Positions 1-7,696 of a stretch of DNA of 9,678 bases are shown here, piece after piece. This DNA comes from Chloroflexota bacterium. Its GTDB lineage: Bacteria > Chloroflexota > Dehalococcoidia > DSTF01 > JACRBR01. The notes below the pieces were generated by a model. It ran no database searches. It was not told the origin of the DNA and saw nothing but the letters and a program-made list of their open reading frames with translations. The stretch spans positions 1 to 9,678 of the forward strand of contig JAKAMA010000061.1 of NCBI GenBank assembly GCA_021813085.1. The letters are read 5' to 3'. The position numbers were made by a program, and so were the translations under genes. The stretch's first letter is position 1. The number at the start of each line of letters is the position of its first letter.

Positions 1-140
1 CGGTGAGCGGCGTCTCGGTGTCGCTTTCGCCGCTGCTCATCCTCTTCGCGGTCAGCGCGGGTGGGCTGCTGGTAGCGCTGATCCTGACGGCGCAGGCGTT
101 GCCCCGCCTGAGCCTCGGGACGACGCTGCGCGAGGAGTAG
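1..140 (+). CDS. C-terminal end of a membrane protein, possibly FtsX-like ABC permease (partial)
   Basis: Reading from base 3, the last 45 codons of a gene run to a TAG at 138-140. The peptide has one clear hydrophobic segment (about residues 9-31, rich in L, I, A, V), followed by a short tail with LPRLSLGTTLREE. A last transmembrane helix followed by a short basic tail ending in LR-E/E is how many FtsX/MacB-type ABC permeases end (typically ...P..ALRYE), so that family is my best guess. The fragment is too short to be sure, and any protein ending in a membrane helix could fit. The gene begins outside the window. A strong hairpin starts 8 nt after its stop. Confidence 0.45.
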   Translation, partial: VSGVSVSLSPLLILFAVSAGGLLVALILTAQALPRLSLGTTLREE

Positions 141-148
141 GCGTGCCG

Positions 149-193
149 GGGCCGGGGATCGCTCCACCTGCCCCCCGGAGCGATCCCCGGCCC
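149..193 (+). terminator. 17-bp perfect hairpin after the upstream gene
   Basis: Bases 149-165 pair with 177-193 in a perfect 17-bp stem with an 11-nt loop (166-176). It starts 8 nt after the stop codon at 138-140. No T-run follows, so this is not a classical intrinsic terminator, but U-less hairpins directly after genes are common in high-GC bacteria. Termination or mRNA 3'-end protection is an inference from position. Confidence 0.6.
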
Positions 194-444
194 ACGGGCG
201 CACACGCCGCGGCGCCGTTTGCGGCCGGTCCTTCCAGCCCCAATACATGGCAACAGTCCAATCAGATCAGCCCCGGTTCCTCGGAAGGCTTCGCCGGCAG
301 ACGTGAAGCTGGCCCTGCCTCGGTGTGGGGAGCGTCCGATCTTGGCGGGTCTCCTTCATGTGCATTTCATGTGGGGGCTCTACGCTGGCAGGCAGAGATC
401 TTCGTCGATGGCGCACGTCAGGGTGCGAGAACCGGGAGGATCAC
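194..444. other. non-coding leader region before the unknown-gene/MFS operon
   Basis: I see no supportable gene between the hairpin and the GTG at 445. Open frames cross this stretch but lack ribosome binding sites and family-like sequence. The region holds the repeat box at 354-370 and the -10 candidate at 381-386, described separately. Bases 194-340 show nothing I can interpret. Confidence 0.5.
354..386 (+). promoter_or_regulatory. direct-repeat regulator box plus -10, promoter of the 445-1998 operon
   Basis: CTTCATGTGCATTTCAT at 354-370 contains TTCATGTG twice with an 11-bp period (355-362 and 366-373). Ten bases after the final TTTCAT lies a -10-like TACGCT (381-386). The same box, matching at 15 of 17 positions and with the same 10-nt gap to TAGGGT, lies before the response regulator gene at 4104-4136. 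OmpR/PhoP-type regulators typically bind direct repeats with an 11-bp period that replace the -35 box. A start near 393 would give a leader of about 52 nt. An alternative sigma-70 reading is TTGGCG (342-347), 17 nt, TTTCAT (365-370). Confidence 0.6.
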
Positions 445-933
445 GTGACCGAAGGCATATCACCGAAGATCTGGCGGGATTTCAGGACGCTCATCGAACG
501 GGCCATGGACGACGCGCTGGCGGACGAGCAGCTCGGCGCCCGGCTCGCCGAGTGCCGCGCGATGCTCGCGGCTGTGCGGGCGCAGGATCCGCCGGGCCCC
601 GCGGAGCTGATGCAGACCTGGCGCCACCTCGTCGCGGCGGTCGAGCAGTTCCGCACACACGCGCCCGCGCTGGACAACGGTTACGGGGTCTACCTGTGCC
701 TGCTGCTCGTCATGTGGGAAGAAGCAGCCCCGGACCCTGCGGGCCGCGGCGCCCCGGCCGCCGACACGCGGCGGCTCGTCCCGCCCCGGCTGCGTCCGCT
801 GCTGGCGGACGATCCGCTGATGCTGTGCGCCGAGGCGCCACCCGCCGACGCAGCCGACCGCGCGGGACGCCGGAACGGCCGCCGCGCCCATGGGCTGAGG
901 CCCGTGCGGCCGCGTCCGGCCGCAGCAAGATAG
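445..933 (+). CDS. hypothetical protein, 162 aa
   Basis: I do not recognise this protein. The GTG start is chosen because GGGAGGA (434-440) lies 4 nt upstream; the same frame stays open further upstream but without a ribosome binding site. The first ~100 residues look helical and soluble, with alternating charged and hydrophobic residues (IWRDFRTLIERAMDDALADEQL) and a W/Y-containing core (TWRHLVAAVEQF, YGVYLCLLLVMWEE). The last 60 residues are rich in Pro, Ala and Arg and probably disordered. I see no signal peptide, and the hydrophobic LCLLLVMW stretch is too short for a confident membrane helix. The stop is 15 nt before the MFS gene, so the two are probably co-transcribed from the box promoter at 354-386. 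It may be an accessory or sensory partner of the transporter, but nothing shows that directly. Confidence 0.7.
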   Translation: MTEGISPKIWRDFRTLIERAMDDALADEQLGARLAECRAMLAAVRAQDPPGPAELMQTWRHLVAAVEQFRTHAPALDNGYGVYLCLLLVMWEEAAPDPAGRGAPAADTRRLVPPRLRPLLADDPLMLCAEAPPADAADRAGRRNGRRAHGLRPVRPRPAAAR

Positions 934-948
934 AAAGGGTCCGCGTTG

Positions 949-1998
949 ATGCGCGCCGCATCGAGCAGCCCGGAGTGGTGGTCAGGCGTCGTCCTGCTGC
1001 GCCGGCGCGCGACGGCCGCGCTCGTCGCCTCGAACACGCTGATGAGCCTGGGCGGGGGCATGCAGATGCTGCTGCACGGCTGGCTGGCGGTATCGTGGGG
1101 CGGCAGCCTCTGGATGCTCGTCGCCTTCGCGGCCTCCCGCATCGTCCCCAAGCTGCTGCTCACCCTCCCCGCCGGCGTGCTCTGCGACCGCGTCCCGCGG
1201 GCCCGCCTGCTGGCAGCCACGCGGGGCGTCGACGTCGCCGCTTCGCTGCTGCCGCTCGCCGGCTTCTTCGCGCCGATGCCGCTCCTGTGGGTGCTGGCCG
1301 CCAGCACGCTCGCAGGCGCCATTCACGCGTTCGACCTGCCGGCGGGACGCGGCGCCATGGCGGACATCACTCCGCCACGGGACCTGCACGCGGCCGTCGC
1401 GGTGAACAGCGCGGGCCACCAGGCAGCGGCGCTGCTCGGTCCCGCGCTGGCGTTCGGGCTGGCATCCTGGCCCGGGCGACCTGCGGCCCTGCTCGTCTCG
1501 GCGCTGGTGCTGGCTGGCGCCGCGCTGGTGTCGCGCCTGGTGCCCGGCGCGCCGCCGCCGGCCCTCGCGCGCGCCTCGCGCCTCGATCGGACCTCGTTCG
1601 TGCGCTATCTCATGTCCGCACCGCCTGTGCTGCTGCTGATGGCCGCGAGCGCCGCGCCCGGCGTCGTCGACCGGATGATCGCCCTGCTGCTGCCGTCGGT
1701 GGGGGCGAGCCGCGGCTCGGTGGGGTTTGCCCTCGTGGCACCCGAGCTCGGCGCCCTCTTCGCGGCGGTGGTACTCGCCGTCGCGCCCGTCCGTCTCGGC
1801 GCGGTCGCGGTGCTCGCGGGCGTCCTGCTCTACGGCGGCCTGGTCGTGGTTGCGTCGCAGAACGTGCATGAGGCGCAGATGCTGATCGTCGCCCTGGCAG
1901 TCGCCGGGATGGCGAGGCTGGTCGTGAACGCCACCGCGCAGGCGCGCCTGCAGTGCGTGGTCCCGGCCGCCGTGCGCGGGCGAGTGTTCGCGGTATAG
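949..1998 (+). CDS. MFS transporter (EntS/MFS_3-like), C-terminally short, 349 aa
   Basis: This is an integral membrane exporter of the major facilitator superfamily. The ATG at 949 is preferred over the adjacent TTG at 946 because AAAGGG (934-939) lies 9 nt upstream. Family features are helices from about residues 20 to 330, a motif A-like loop GVLCDRVPRARLL (77-89), FDLPAGRGAMADITPP (128-143) between helices 4 and 5, and LQCVVPAAVRGRV (334-346). In MFS_3 proteins that last segment is normally followed by about 60 residues forming two more helices. Here a TAG comes three residues later, so I count about ten helices instead of twelve. The DNA after the stop belongs to the convergent kinase gene, whose end is 4 nt away, and codes for nothing membrane-like in this frame. 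It may be a naturally shortened or decayed transporter. The substrate cannot be told; drugs, siderophores or other small molecules are typical. Confidence 0.75.
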   Translation: MRAASSSPEWWSGVVLLRRRATAALVASNTLMSLGGGMQMLLHGWLAVSWGGSLWMLVAFAASRIVPKLLLTLPAGVLCDRVPRARLLAATRGVDVAASLLPLAGFFAPMPLLWVLAASTLAGAIHAFDLPAGRGAMADITPPRDLHAAVAVNSAGHQAAALLGPALAFGLASWPGRPAALLVSALVLAGAALVSRLVPGAPPPALARASRLDRTSFVRYLMSAPPVLLLMAASAAPGVVDRMIALLLPSVGASRGSVGFALVAPELGALFAAVVLAVAPVRLGAVAVLAGVLLYGGLVVVASQNVHEAQMLIVALAVAGMARLVVNATAQARLQCVVPAAVRGRVFAV

Positions 1999-2002
1999 CG
2001 GC

Positions 2003-3415
2003 TTACACCCGCACCCTCGTCGCGTCCGCTCGTGACCGGTTCGGAAGGGTCACGTGGAAGGCGCTGCCCGCCGGCGAGCTCTCGACGCGGATGCGGCCGC
2101 CGTGCGCCTCGGCGATCCAGCGGCAGATCGCGAGCCCGAGGCCGGCGCCCGCCTGCTCCCGCGTGCGGCCATCGTCGATGCGGTGGAATCGCTCGAAGAT
2201 GCGCTCCCGGTGCGCCTCCGGGATGCCCGGCCCCGTGTCCCGCACGAAGAGCTCGGCCGCATCGGGCCGGGCCTGCCAGCCCAGCGTGACGGTGCCCCTG
2301 TCCGTGTACTTCACCGCGTTGTCGGCGAGGTTGAGCATCAGTTGCAGCAGGAGGTCTTCGTCGCCGATGACGGTCGAGGGCCCGCCCGGAGAGACGGTGA
2401 TGGTCAAGCCCTTCGCCTGCGCCAGCGGCTCCACCTGCTCCGCGACGGAATCGACGAGTTCCCGCAGGGCCACCGGCTGGCGCTCGACGGGCAGGGCGCC
2501 GGCATCGGACCGGGCGAGCATGAGCAGCCCGCCGACGAGCCGCGTCATCCGGTCGACCTGCTCGTTGACGCCGGCCAGCACCTGCCGGTAGTCGCCCGCC
2601 TCGCGCGGCCGCTGGAGCGCGACATCGATCTGGCCCTTGATCGCCGTCAGCGGCGTCCGCAGCTCGTGGGAGGCATCCGCCGTGAACTGACGCTGCCGCT
2701 TAAACATGGCGTCCAGCCGCGCGATCATCTCGTCGAACGTGCGCGCGAGGCGGCCGACTTCGTCGTTCGGCAGGTCGAGGTTGAGGCGACGGCTCAGGTC
2801 CTGTCCGGTGATCTCCTGCGCCATCTTCGTCACGCGGTCGATCGGGGCGAGCGCGCGCGTCGAGAGCCACCAGCCGCCGAAACTGGCGAACACCAGCGCG
2901 AGCGGCGCGCCGATGGCCAGCACCAGGAGCAGGTTGTTCAGAGTGCCGTTGAGCTCTGACATCGACTGCCCGACCTGCAGCACCGCGACGACGCGGCCGT
3001 TCTGCTCGATCCGGCGGGAGAGGATGCGCGCCTGCACCTCGCCGTTTCCTACGGTCTGGATTGGTTCGCCTCCCTGCAGCGCCTGCCGGACGGCCGTCAT
3101 GTCGATCGGCACCTTGCCGAACGCCGCCGAGGAGTCGAAGAGGACGGCGCCCGTCGGGTCAAGCAGGCGCTCGAAGTACTGACCCTGGTTCGGGTCGCGC
3201 GGGTTGGTTGTGAGGTCGAGCGTGGGCTGCCCTTCTGGCCCGTTGTCGAGCAGCCCCTGGATGAGGGTGGCGCGCGTGCGCAGCGAGTCGTCGAGGCTAC
3301 TGTTCAGGGCGCGGCGCAGGGTGAAGTAGATGCCGCCGCTGAAGAGGATGAGGATGACGGCGAGGATCGCGAAGTACCAGAGGGCAAGACGCAGGCGGAT
3401 CGACCGGAAGAACAA
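2003..3415 (-). CDS. sensor histidine kinase, two-component system, 470 aa
   Basis: This is a membrane sensor that autophosphorylates and passes phosphate to the response regulator encoded just upstream. Domains in order: membrane helix 1 (about 9-32), an extracytoplasmic sensor region (33-158) with no recognised fold, helix 2 (about 159-184), HAMP (about 185-238), a HisKA H-box with phospho-acceptor His250 in [15 protein letters not shown], and a HATPase_c domain. The ATPase domain has an N-box with Asn366 ([10 protein letters not shown]), a G1 box DTGPGIP (393-399), an F-box FERFHR (407-412) and a G2 box GAGLGLAI (423-430). All catalytic boxes are intact. The start is TTG, 1 nt after the regulator's stop, with GGAAGG 5 nt upstream inside the regulator gene, so the pair is probably translationally coupled. 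The signal sensed is unknown. Its 3' end is 4 nt from the convergent MFS gene, a likely target. Confidence 0.93.
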   Translation of the reverse strand: MFFRSIRLRLALWYFAILAVILILFSGGIYFTLRRALNSSLDDSLRTRATLIQGLLDNGPEGQPTLDLTTNPRDPNQGQYFERLLDPTGAVLFDSSAAFGKVPIDMTAVRQALQGGEPIQTVGNGEVQARILSRRIEQNGRVVAVLQVGQSMSELNGTLNNLLLVLAIGAPLALVFASFGGWWLSTRALAPIDRVTKMAQEITGQDLSRRLNLDLPNDEVGRLARTFDEMIARLDAMFKRQRQFTADASHELRTPLTAIKGQIDVALQRPREAGDYRQVLAGVNEQVDRMTRLVGGLLMLARSDAGALPVERQPVALRELVDSVAEQVEPLAQAKGLTITVSPGGPSTVIGDEDLLLQLMLNLADNAVKYTDRGTVTLGWQARPDAAELFVRDTGPGIPEAHRERIFERFHRIDDGRTREQAGAGLGLAICRWIAEAHGGRIRVESSPAGSAFHVTLPNRSRADATRVRV

Positions 3416-3416
3416 C

Positions 3417-4094
3417 TCAGCCTTCCGGCACCGCGATCTTGTAGCCGGCGCCGCGCACCGTCTGGATCAGCTTCACGTCGTGACCGTCGTCGACCTTGCG
3501 GCGCAGGTGGCCGATGTACACGTCGATCACGTTGGCGACGTTCAGCGTCTCGTAGTTCCACACGCGCTCGGTGATCATCGTACGCGTCAGCACGCGGTTG
3601 GGGTTGCGCATCAAGTACTCGAGCAGGGCGTACTCCTTCGTCGTCAGGTCGATGGAGCGTTCCCCTCGCTTCGCCCTCCTGGTCGTCGTGTCCAGCTCCA
3701 GGTCTCCGACGCAGATCACCGGGTCCGTGGCGTGGGGCTCGCGCCGGGAGAGCGCGCGCACCCGCGCGACCAGTTCCGCGAATGCGAACGGCTTGACGAG
3801 ATAGTCGTCCGCGCCGGTGTCGAGACCGCGCACCCGGTCATCCACCGTATCACGGGCGGTGAGCATCAGCACAGGGGTCTTGTTGCCACGCTCGCGCAGG
3901 CGCCGGCAGACCGTCAGCCCATCGACCTTCGGCAGGACGATGTCGAGCACGATCACGTCGAAGGAGCCGACTTCGGCGAGGTCGAGGGCGGCGGCTCCGT
4001 CGCTCGCCAGGTCGACGGCATAGCCCTGCTCGGCCAGGCCGCGGACGACGAAATCGGCGATCGCTGGCTCGTCTTCAACAACCAGCAGTCTCAT
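3417..4094 (-). CDS. OmpR-family response regulator, 225 aa
   Basis: This is a cytoplasmic transcription factor activated by phosphorylation. The receiver domain (1-115) has the acidic pocket E7/D8, phospho-acceptor Asp51 ([13 protein letters not shown]), Thr79 (LMLTARD) and Lys101 (LVKPF). The winged-helix Trans_reg_C domain (about 128-222) has typical [22 protein letters not shown] and the recognition region [15 protein letters not shown], ending VRGAGYK. Length and motifs are complete. The ATG has no clear ribosome binding site. A TAGGGT -10 candidate lies only 9 nt upstream, so the message may be leaderless or nearly so. The kinase gene follows after 1 nt. A direct-repeat box upstream suggests autoregulation, and a near-identical box lies before the 445-1998 operon. 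Confidence 0.94.
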   Translation of the reverse strand: MRLLVVEDEPAIADFVVRGLAEQGYAVDLASDGAAALDLAEVGSFDVIVLDIVLPKVDGLTVCRRLRERGNKTPVLMLTARDTVDDRVRGLDTGADDYLVKPFAFAELVARVRALSRREPHATDPVICVGDLELDTTTRRAKRGERSIDLTTKEYALLEYLMRNPNRVLTRTMITERVWNYETLNVANVIDVYIGHLRRKVDDGHDVKLIQTVRGAGYKIAVPEG

Positions 4095-4103
4095 ACATTG
4101 GAG

Positions 4104-4136
4104 ACCCTAGCAGTTGAAGATGAAAGGAACATGAAG
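4104..4136 (-). promoter_or_regulatory. direct-repeat regulator box plus -10, promoter of the two-component operon
   Basis: On the minus strand, CTTCATGTTCCTTTCAT (bases 4136-4120) repeats TTCAT with an 11-bp period. It is followed after exactly 10 nt by TAGGGT (4109-4104). It matches the box at 354-370 at 15 of 17 positions, with identical spacing to the -10. The predicted transcription start falls at about 4096-4098, at or just before the ATG. Binding by the response regulator encoded here is inferred from the repeat geometry and gene context. Confidence 0.6.
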
Positions 4137-4254
4137 CCCGGCGGCCGATCCCGCCGCCACGCTGTGCCGCGAGCCCGCGTCGTCGCACCTGGTGTCGTGC
4201 GCGCACCAGTGCCTCCCCGGCCAGCCCGCTGCGGGCCTCCGGCGTCCGTTGGGG

Positions 4255-4284
4255 TATCTTGCGGCCATGGAGGAATCGGCGTGA
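4255..4284 (+). promoter_or_regulatory. glgB promoter candidate with overlapping five-codon leader frame
   Basis: TATCTT (4255-4260) is a plausible -10 box; no good -35 is visible. Six nt later an ATG (4267) opens a frame MEESA that ends in a TGA overlapping the glgB GTG start (GTGA at 4281-4284). The glgB ribosome binding site GGAGGAA (4269-4275) lies inside this mini-frame. If transcription starts at 4267, the glgB leader is only 14 nt, and the mini-frame could be read leaderless and couple to glgB. The simpler reading is a short leader with a normal ribosome binding site. Confidence 0.4.
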
Positions 4285-6263
4285 CCGGACGACGCGGCAG
4301 GAAGCGCGTGGACCGCGGCGAAGGGGCCGGGCAGGCAGTCGCGGCGCCGGACGCGTGGCTGCTCACCGACGATGACCTCTACCTGTTCAACGAAGGCAGC
4401 CACCTCCGCCTCTACGACCACCTCGGCGCGCACCCGATGACGGTGGGCGACACGGCCGGCACGCACTTCGCGGTCTGGGCGCCGAACGCCGAGCGCGTGT
4501 CGGTCATGGGCGACTTCAACGGCTGGTCGAAGGACGGCCCCGACCTGCGGCCGCGCGGGCGCTCCGGCATCTGGGAGGGCTTCGTGGCAGGCGTCGGCGC
4601 CGGCGCGGTGTACAAGTACCGCATCGCCTCGCGGCATCGCGGCTACCACGTCGAGAAGGCCGACCCGCTCGCGTTCCGGTCGGAGGCGCCGCCGCGCACC
4701 GGGTCGGTCGTCTGGGACCTGGCGTACCACTGGGGCGACAGCGGCTGGATGACGGGACGCGACGCACGCAACCGGCTCGACGCGCCGATCGCGATCTACG
4801 AGGTGCACCTGGGCTCCTGGCGGCGCAACATGGTGGAGGGCGGGCGGCCGCTGAGCTACCGCGAGCTGGCCGCCGAGCTGGCCGACTACGCCGCCGAGAT
4901 GGGCTTCACGCACGTCGAGTTCCTGCCGGTGATGGAGCACCCGTTCTTCGGCTCGTGGGGCTACCAGACGACGGGGTACTACGCGCCGACGGCACGCTAC
5001 GGGACACCGCAGGACCTGATGTACCTCGTCGACACGCTGCACCAGCGCGGTATCGGCGTCATCTTCGACTGGGTGCCCTCGCACTTCCCGACGGACGAGC
5101 ATGGACTGGGCTACTTCGACGGGACGCACCTCTACGAGCACGCCGACGCGCGCCAGGGCTTTCACCCGGACTGGAAGAGCTTCATCTTCAATTACGGCCG
5201 ACCCGAGGTCCGCAGCTTCCTCCTCAGCAACGCGCTCTTCTGGCTCGACCGGTATCACGCCGACGGGCTGCGCGTCGACGCCGTCGCGTCGATGCTGTAC
5301 CTCGACTACTCGCGCAAACCGGGGGAATGGATCCCGAACAAGTACGGCGGGCGCGAGAACCTCGACGCGATCGCCTTTCTGCGGCGCCTCAACGAGGAGG
5401 TGTACCGCGCCCACCCGGACGTGCAGACCTACGCCGAAGAATCGACGGCGTGGCCGATGGTATCGCGGCCGACGTACGTCGGCGGGCTCGGCTTCGGCGC
5501 GAAATGGGATATGGGCTGGATGCACGACACGCTGCGCTACATGAGCCGTGAGCCGGTGCACCGGCGCTTTCATCACCAGGAGTTGACCTTCCGTATGCTC
5601 TACGCGTTCAACGAGAACTTCGTGCTGCCCCTCTCGCACGATGAGGCCGTGCACGGCAAGCGCTCGTTGCTCGCGAAGATGCCGGGCGACGAGTGGCAGA
5701 AGCACGCCAACCTGCGGCTGCTCTTCGGCTACCTGTACGGGCAGACCGGCAAGAAGCTGCTCTTCATGGGCGGCGAGCTGGCGCAGTGGCGCGAGTGGCA
5801 GCACGACGAGAGCCTGGAGTGGCATCTGCTGGACTTTGCCCTACATCATGGCGCGCAGGCGTGCGTACGCGACCTCAACCGTCTGTACGCGCGCGAGCGC
5901 GCGCTCCACGAGCTGGACTGCGAGCCGGCGGGCTTCGAGTGGGTCGATGCCAGCGACGCCGACAACAGCGTCATCACGTTCCTGCGCCGGTCGCGCGGCG
6001 GCGATGAGACCGTGCTCGTCGCCTGCAACTTCACGCCGGTGCCGCGGCACGGCTACCGTATCGGCGTGCCGCGGGGCGGCTTCTGGCGCGAGCTGCTGAA
6101 CACCGACGCGGAGGCCTACGGCGGCAGCGGCCAGGGCAACTTCGGCGGCATTGAGGCGCAGACGGCGCCCGCGCACGGCCGGCCCTTCGCGATCAGCGTC
6201 ACACTGCCGCCGCTCGCGACGATCTTTCTGAAGGCGCCCGGCGACCCGCAGGGCGCGATGTGA
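4281..6263 (+). CDS. glgB: 1,4-alpha-glucan branching enzyme, GH13, 660 aa
   Basis: GlgB makes the alpha-1,6 branches of glycogen by cutting an alpha-1,4 chain and re-attaching it; it acts in the cytoplasm. The GTG start is set by GGAGGAA 5 nt upstream; the frame is open further upstream, but only antisense to the response regulator and kinase genes. Domains are a short N-terminal tail, CBM48 (about 55-150, with [20 protein letters not shown]), the GH13 barrel (about 165-530) and a C-terminal all-beta domain (about 550-650). Conserved sites include EVHLGSW (174-180), [12 protein letters not shown], the nucleophile Asp333 in [10 protein letters not shown], the acid/base Glu386 in TYAEEST and Asp454 in [12 protein letters not shown]. 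It is the shorter form with one N-terminal carbohydrate module; E. coli GlgB (728 aa) has an additional one. No other glg gene is in the window. It reads divergently from the two-component operon. Confidence 0.97.
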   Translation: MTGRRGRKRVDRGEGAGQAVAAPDAWLLTDDDLYLFNEGSHLRLYDHLGAHPMTVGDTAGTHFAVWAPNAERVSVMGDFNGWSKDGPDLRPRGRSGIWEGFVAGVGAGAVYKYRIASRHRGYHVEKADPLAFRSEAPPRTGSVVWDLAYHWGDSGWMTGRDARNRLDAPIAIYEVHLGSWRRNMVEGGRPLSYRELAAELADYAAEMGFTHVEFLPVMEHPFFGSWGYQTTGYYAPTARYGTPQDLMYLVDTLHQRGIGVIFDWVPSHFPTDEHGLGYFDGTHLYEHADARQGFHPDWKSFIFNYGRPEVRSFLLSNALFWLDRYHADGLRVDAVASMLYLDYSRKPGEWIPNKYGGRENLDAIAFLRRLNEEVYRAHPDVQTYAEESTAWPMVSRPTYVGGLGFGAKWDMGWMHDTLRYMSREPVHRRFHHQELTFRMLYAFNENFVLPLSHDEAVHGKRSLLAKMPGDEWQKHANLRLLFGYLYGQTGKKLLFMGGELAQWREWQHDESLEWHLLDFALHHGAQACVRDLNRLYARERALHELDCEPAGFEWVDASDADNSVITFLRRSRGGDETVLVACNFTPVPRHGYRIGVPRGGFWRELLNTDAEAYGGSGQGNFGGIEAQTAPAHGRPFAISVTLPPLATIFLKAPGDPQGAM

Positions 6264-6306
6264 TAGCATCGGCTCAGCCTGCGGGAGCCGGGACGGAGGG
6301 TCCGGC

Positions 6307-7497
6307 GTGGACTTTCGCTTCGACGCTGAACACGAGCGCTTTCGCCAGGAGGTCCGCGCCTTCGTCGCCGCGGAGCTGCCCGCGGCGTGGCGCTCCGCCG
6401 ACGCCTACAACGACCGCGAAGACGCGCCGCCAGAGGCCGGCGAGGCCGCGCGTGCCTTCCAGCGCAAACTCGCCGGCCGCGGCTGGCTGACCCTCGCCTG
6501 GCCGAAGGAGCACGGCGGGCTGGGCGCCGGCCCCGTGCAGCAGCTCGTCTACAACGAGGAGATGTCGCGCCTGCGCGCGCCCGCCTTCGGCGGCACCGGG
6601 CCGGCCATGGTCGGGCCGACGCTCATGCTGCACGGCACGGAAGAGCAGCGGCGGCGCTTCCTCGCGCCCATCGCGCGCGCAGAGATGACCTGGTGCCAGG
6701 GGTTCAGCGAGCCCGGCGCCGGTTCCGACCTGGCATCGCTCCAGACGCGCGCGGTGGCCGACGGTGACGACTTCGTCTTGAACGGACAGAAAGTGTGGAC
6801 CTCCGGCGCGCACCGTGCGGACTGGTGCATCGTCCTCGCACGCACGGACCCCGACGCGCCGAAGCACAGGGGCATCAGCTACTTCCTCATGGACATGAAG
6901 TCGCCGGGTATCACGATCAAGCCCCTGCCAAATATGCTGAACTCGGCGGCGTTCAACGAGATGTTCCTCGACAACGTGCGCATCCCGCGAGCGGACTTGG
7001 TCGGCGAGCTGCACCGTGGCTGGTATGTCGCGACCACGACGCTCGACTTCGAGCGCTCGGGCATCCAGCGCATCGTCTTCGCCGAGACGTTGCTCGACGA
7101 CCTCATCGGCTGGGCGCGCGAACGGCACAGCGGCGCCGGGCGCCCGGCCGACCGCGCGCTCGTGCGCAACCGGCTGGCCGAGCTGCGGATCGAGTTCGCG
7201 GTCGGGCGCCTGCTGGCGTACCGCGTCGCCTGGATGCAGGGACAGGGGCTCGTGCCGAACGCCGAGGCCTCGGTCGCGAAGCTCTACTCGACCGAACTGC
7301 AGGCGCGCTTCGCGGCGGCGGCGATCAACCTGCCCGGCGAGGCGGGGGCGCTCTGGCGTGGCTCTCAGCGCGCGGCGCTGGCGGGGCGCTTCGCCAGCTA
7401 CTACCTGGCGGCCGCTTCGTACACGATCGCCGCCGGCACGTCCGAGGTGCAGCGCAACATCATCGCCCAGCGCGGCCTGGGTCTGCCGCGCGGTTAG
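6307..7497 (+). CDS. acyl-CoA dehydrogenase family protein, 396 aa
   Basis: This is a flavoprotein expected to oxidise an acyl-CoA thioester at the alpha-beta bond in the cytoplasm. GGAGGG (6295-6300) lies 6 nt before the GTG. It has the family's three-part fold: N-terminal helices (1-125), a middle beta domain with WCQGFSEPGAGSDLASLQT (129-147) and GQKVWTSGAH (160-169), and C-terminal helices ending IAAGTSEVQRNIIAQRGLGLPR (374-395). Where medium-chain enzymes carry the catalytic Glu before GTS, this protein has Ala376. This is usual in the CaiA/actinobacterial FadE group, where the base sits on another helix; Glu249 (LDFER) is the candidate. It follows glgB after 43 nt and could be co-transcribed, though the functions are unrelated. 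A TAGCAT (6264-6269) could give it its own start. Substrate unknown; long-chain, branched or steroid-like acyl-CoAs are possible. Confidence 0.9.
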   Translation: MDFRFDAEHERFRQEVRAFVAAELPAAWRSADAYNDREDAPPEAGEAARAFQRKLAGRGWLTLAWPKEHGGLGAGPVQQLVYNEEMSRLRAPAFGGTGPAMVGPTLMLHGTEEQRRRFLAPIARAEMTWCQGFSEPGAGSDLASLQTRAVADGDDFVLNGQKVWTSGAHRADWCIVLARTDPDAPKHRGISYFLMDMKSPGITIKPLPNMLNSAAFNEMFLDNVRIPRADLVGELHRGWYVATTTLDFERSGIQRIVFAETLLDDLIGWARERHSGAGRPADRALVRNRLAELRIEFAVGRLLAYRVAWMQGQGLVPNAEASVAKLYSTELQARFAAAAINLPGEAGALWRGSQRAALAGRFASYYLAAASYTIAAGTSEVQRNIIAQRGLGLPRG

Positions 7498-7696
7498 CTG
7501 CTACGTGGCAGGGTGTCCCGCCGGTGAGTGGAGCTGAACGCGCCTTCGCTACGACGATCCGCCGACAGCGGCGCGCGGCTGCCGGTACGCGCAGCCGGAG
7601 TGGTGTTACACATTTGCCACGGTTCGGGCCCTTCGGCCCATGATCGCGTGCCGTCTGCCGCGCTGATGCCCGCCGCGTTCGCGCTAGGATGGGAGC
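7498..7696 (+). other. intergenic stretch with two small hairpins and a -10 candidate
   Basis: No gene is supported here. Bases 7576-7582 pair with 7591-7597 (7-bp stem CGGCTGC/GCAGCCG, 8-nt loop), and 7626-7630 pair with 7635-7639 (5-bp stem GGGCC/GGCCC, CTTC loop). Either could end the dehydrogenase transcript, but neither has a T-run. GTGTTACAC (7603-7611) is a 9-nt palindrome of unknown meaning. TAGGAT (7685-7690) lies 6 nt before the cupredoxin ATG and is a likely -10 box of a leaderless transcript; only a weak -35 (CTGATG, 7663-7668) is visible. Confidence 0.4.

Noticed and set aside
219..1871. Long plus-strand open frame across the unknown gene and MFS gene
   Set aside because: The product is Arg/Ala/Pro-rich low-complexity sequence in the wrong frame; the MFS frame has clear membrane helices and motifs.
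1996..1998. TAG of the MFS gene as a recoded (pyrrolysine-like) codon
   Set aside because: The frame after the TAG shows no membrane helices or family similarity and overlaps the convergent kinase gene.
3330..4280. A very long upstream extension of the glgB frame
   Set aside because: This part is antisense to the well-supported regulator and kinase genes; the GTG at 4281 has a good ribosome binding site and the family sequence starts after it.
4107..5825. Long minus-strand open frame across glgB
   Set aside because: It is a typical GC-driven antisense open frame with low-complexity R/A/V-rich product and no family features.
7603..7611. GTGTTACAC palindrome as a metal-regulator operator for the cupredoxin
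   Set aside because: It is only 9 nt, single copy, and about 85 nt from the ATG; too weak to call.
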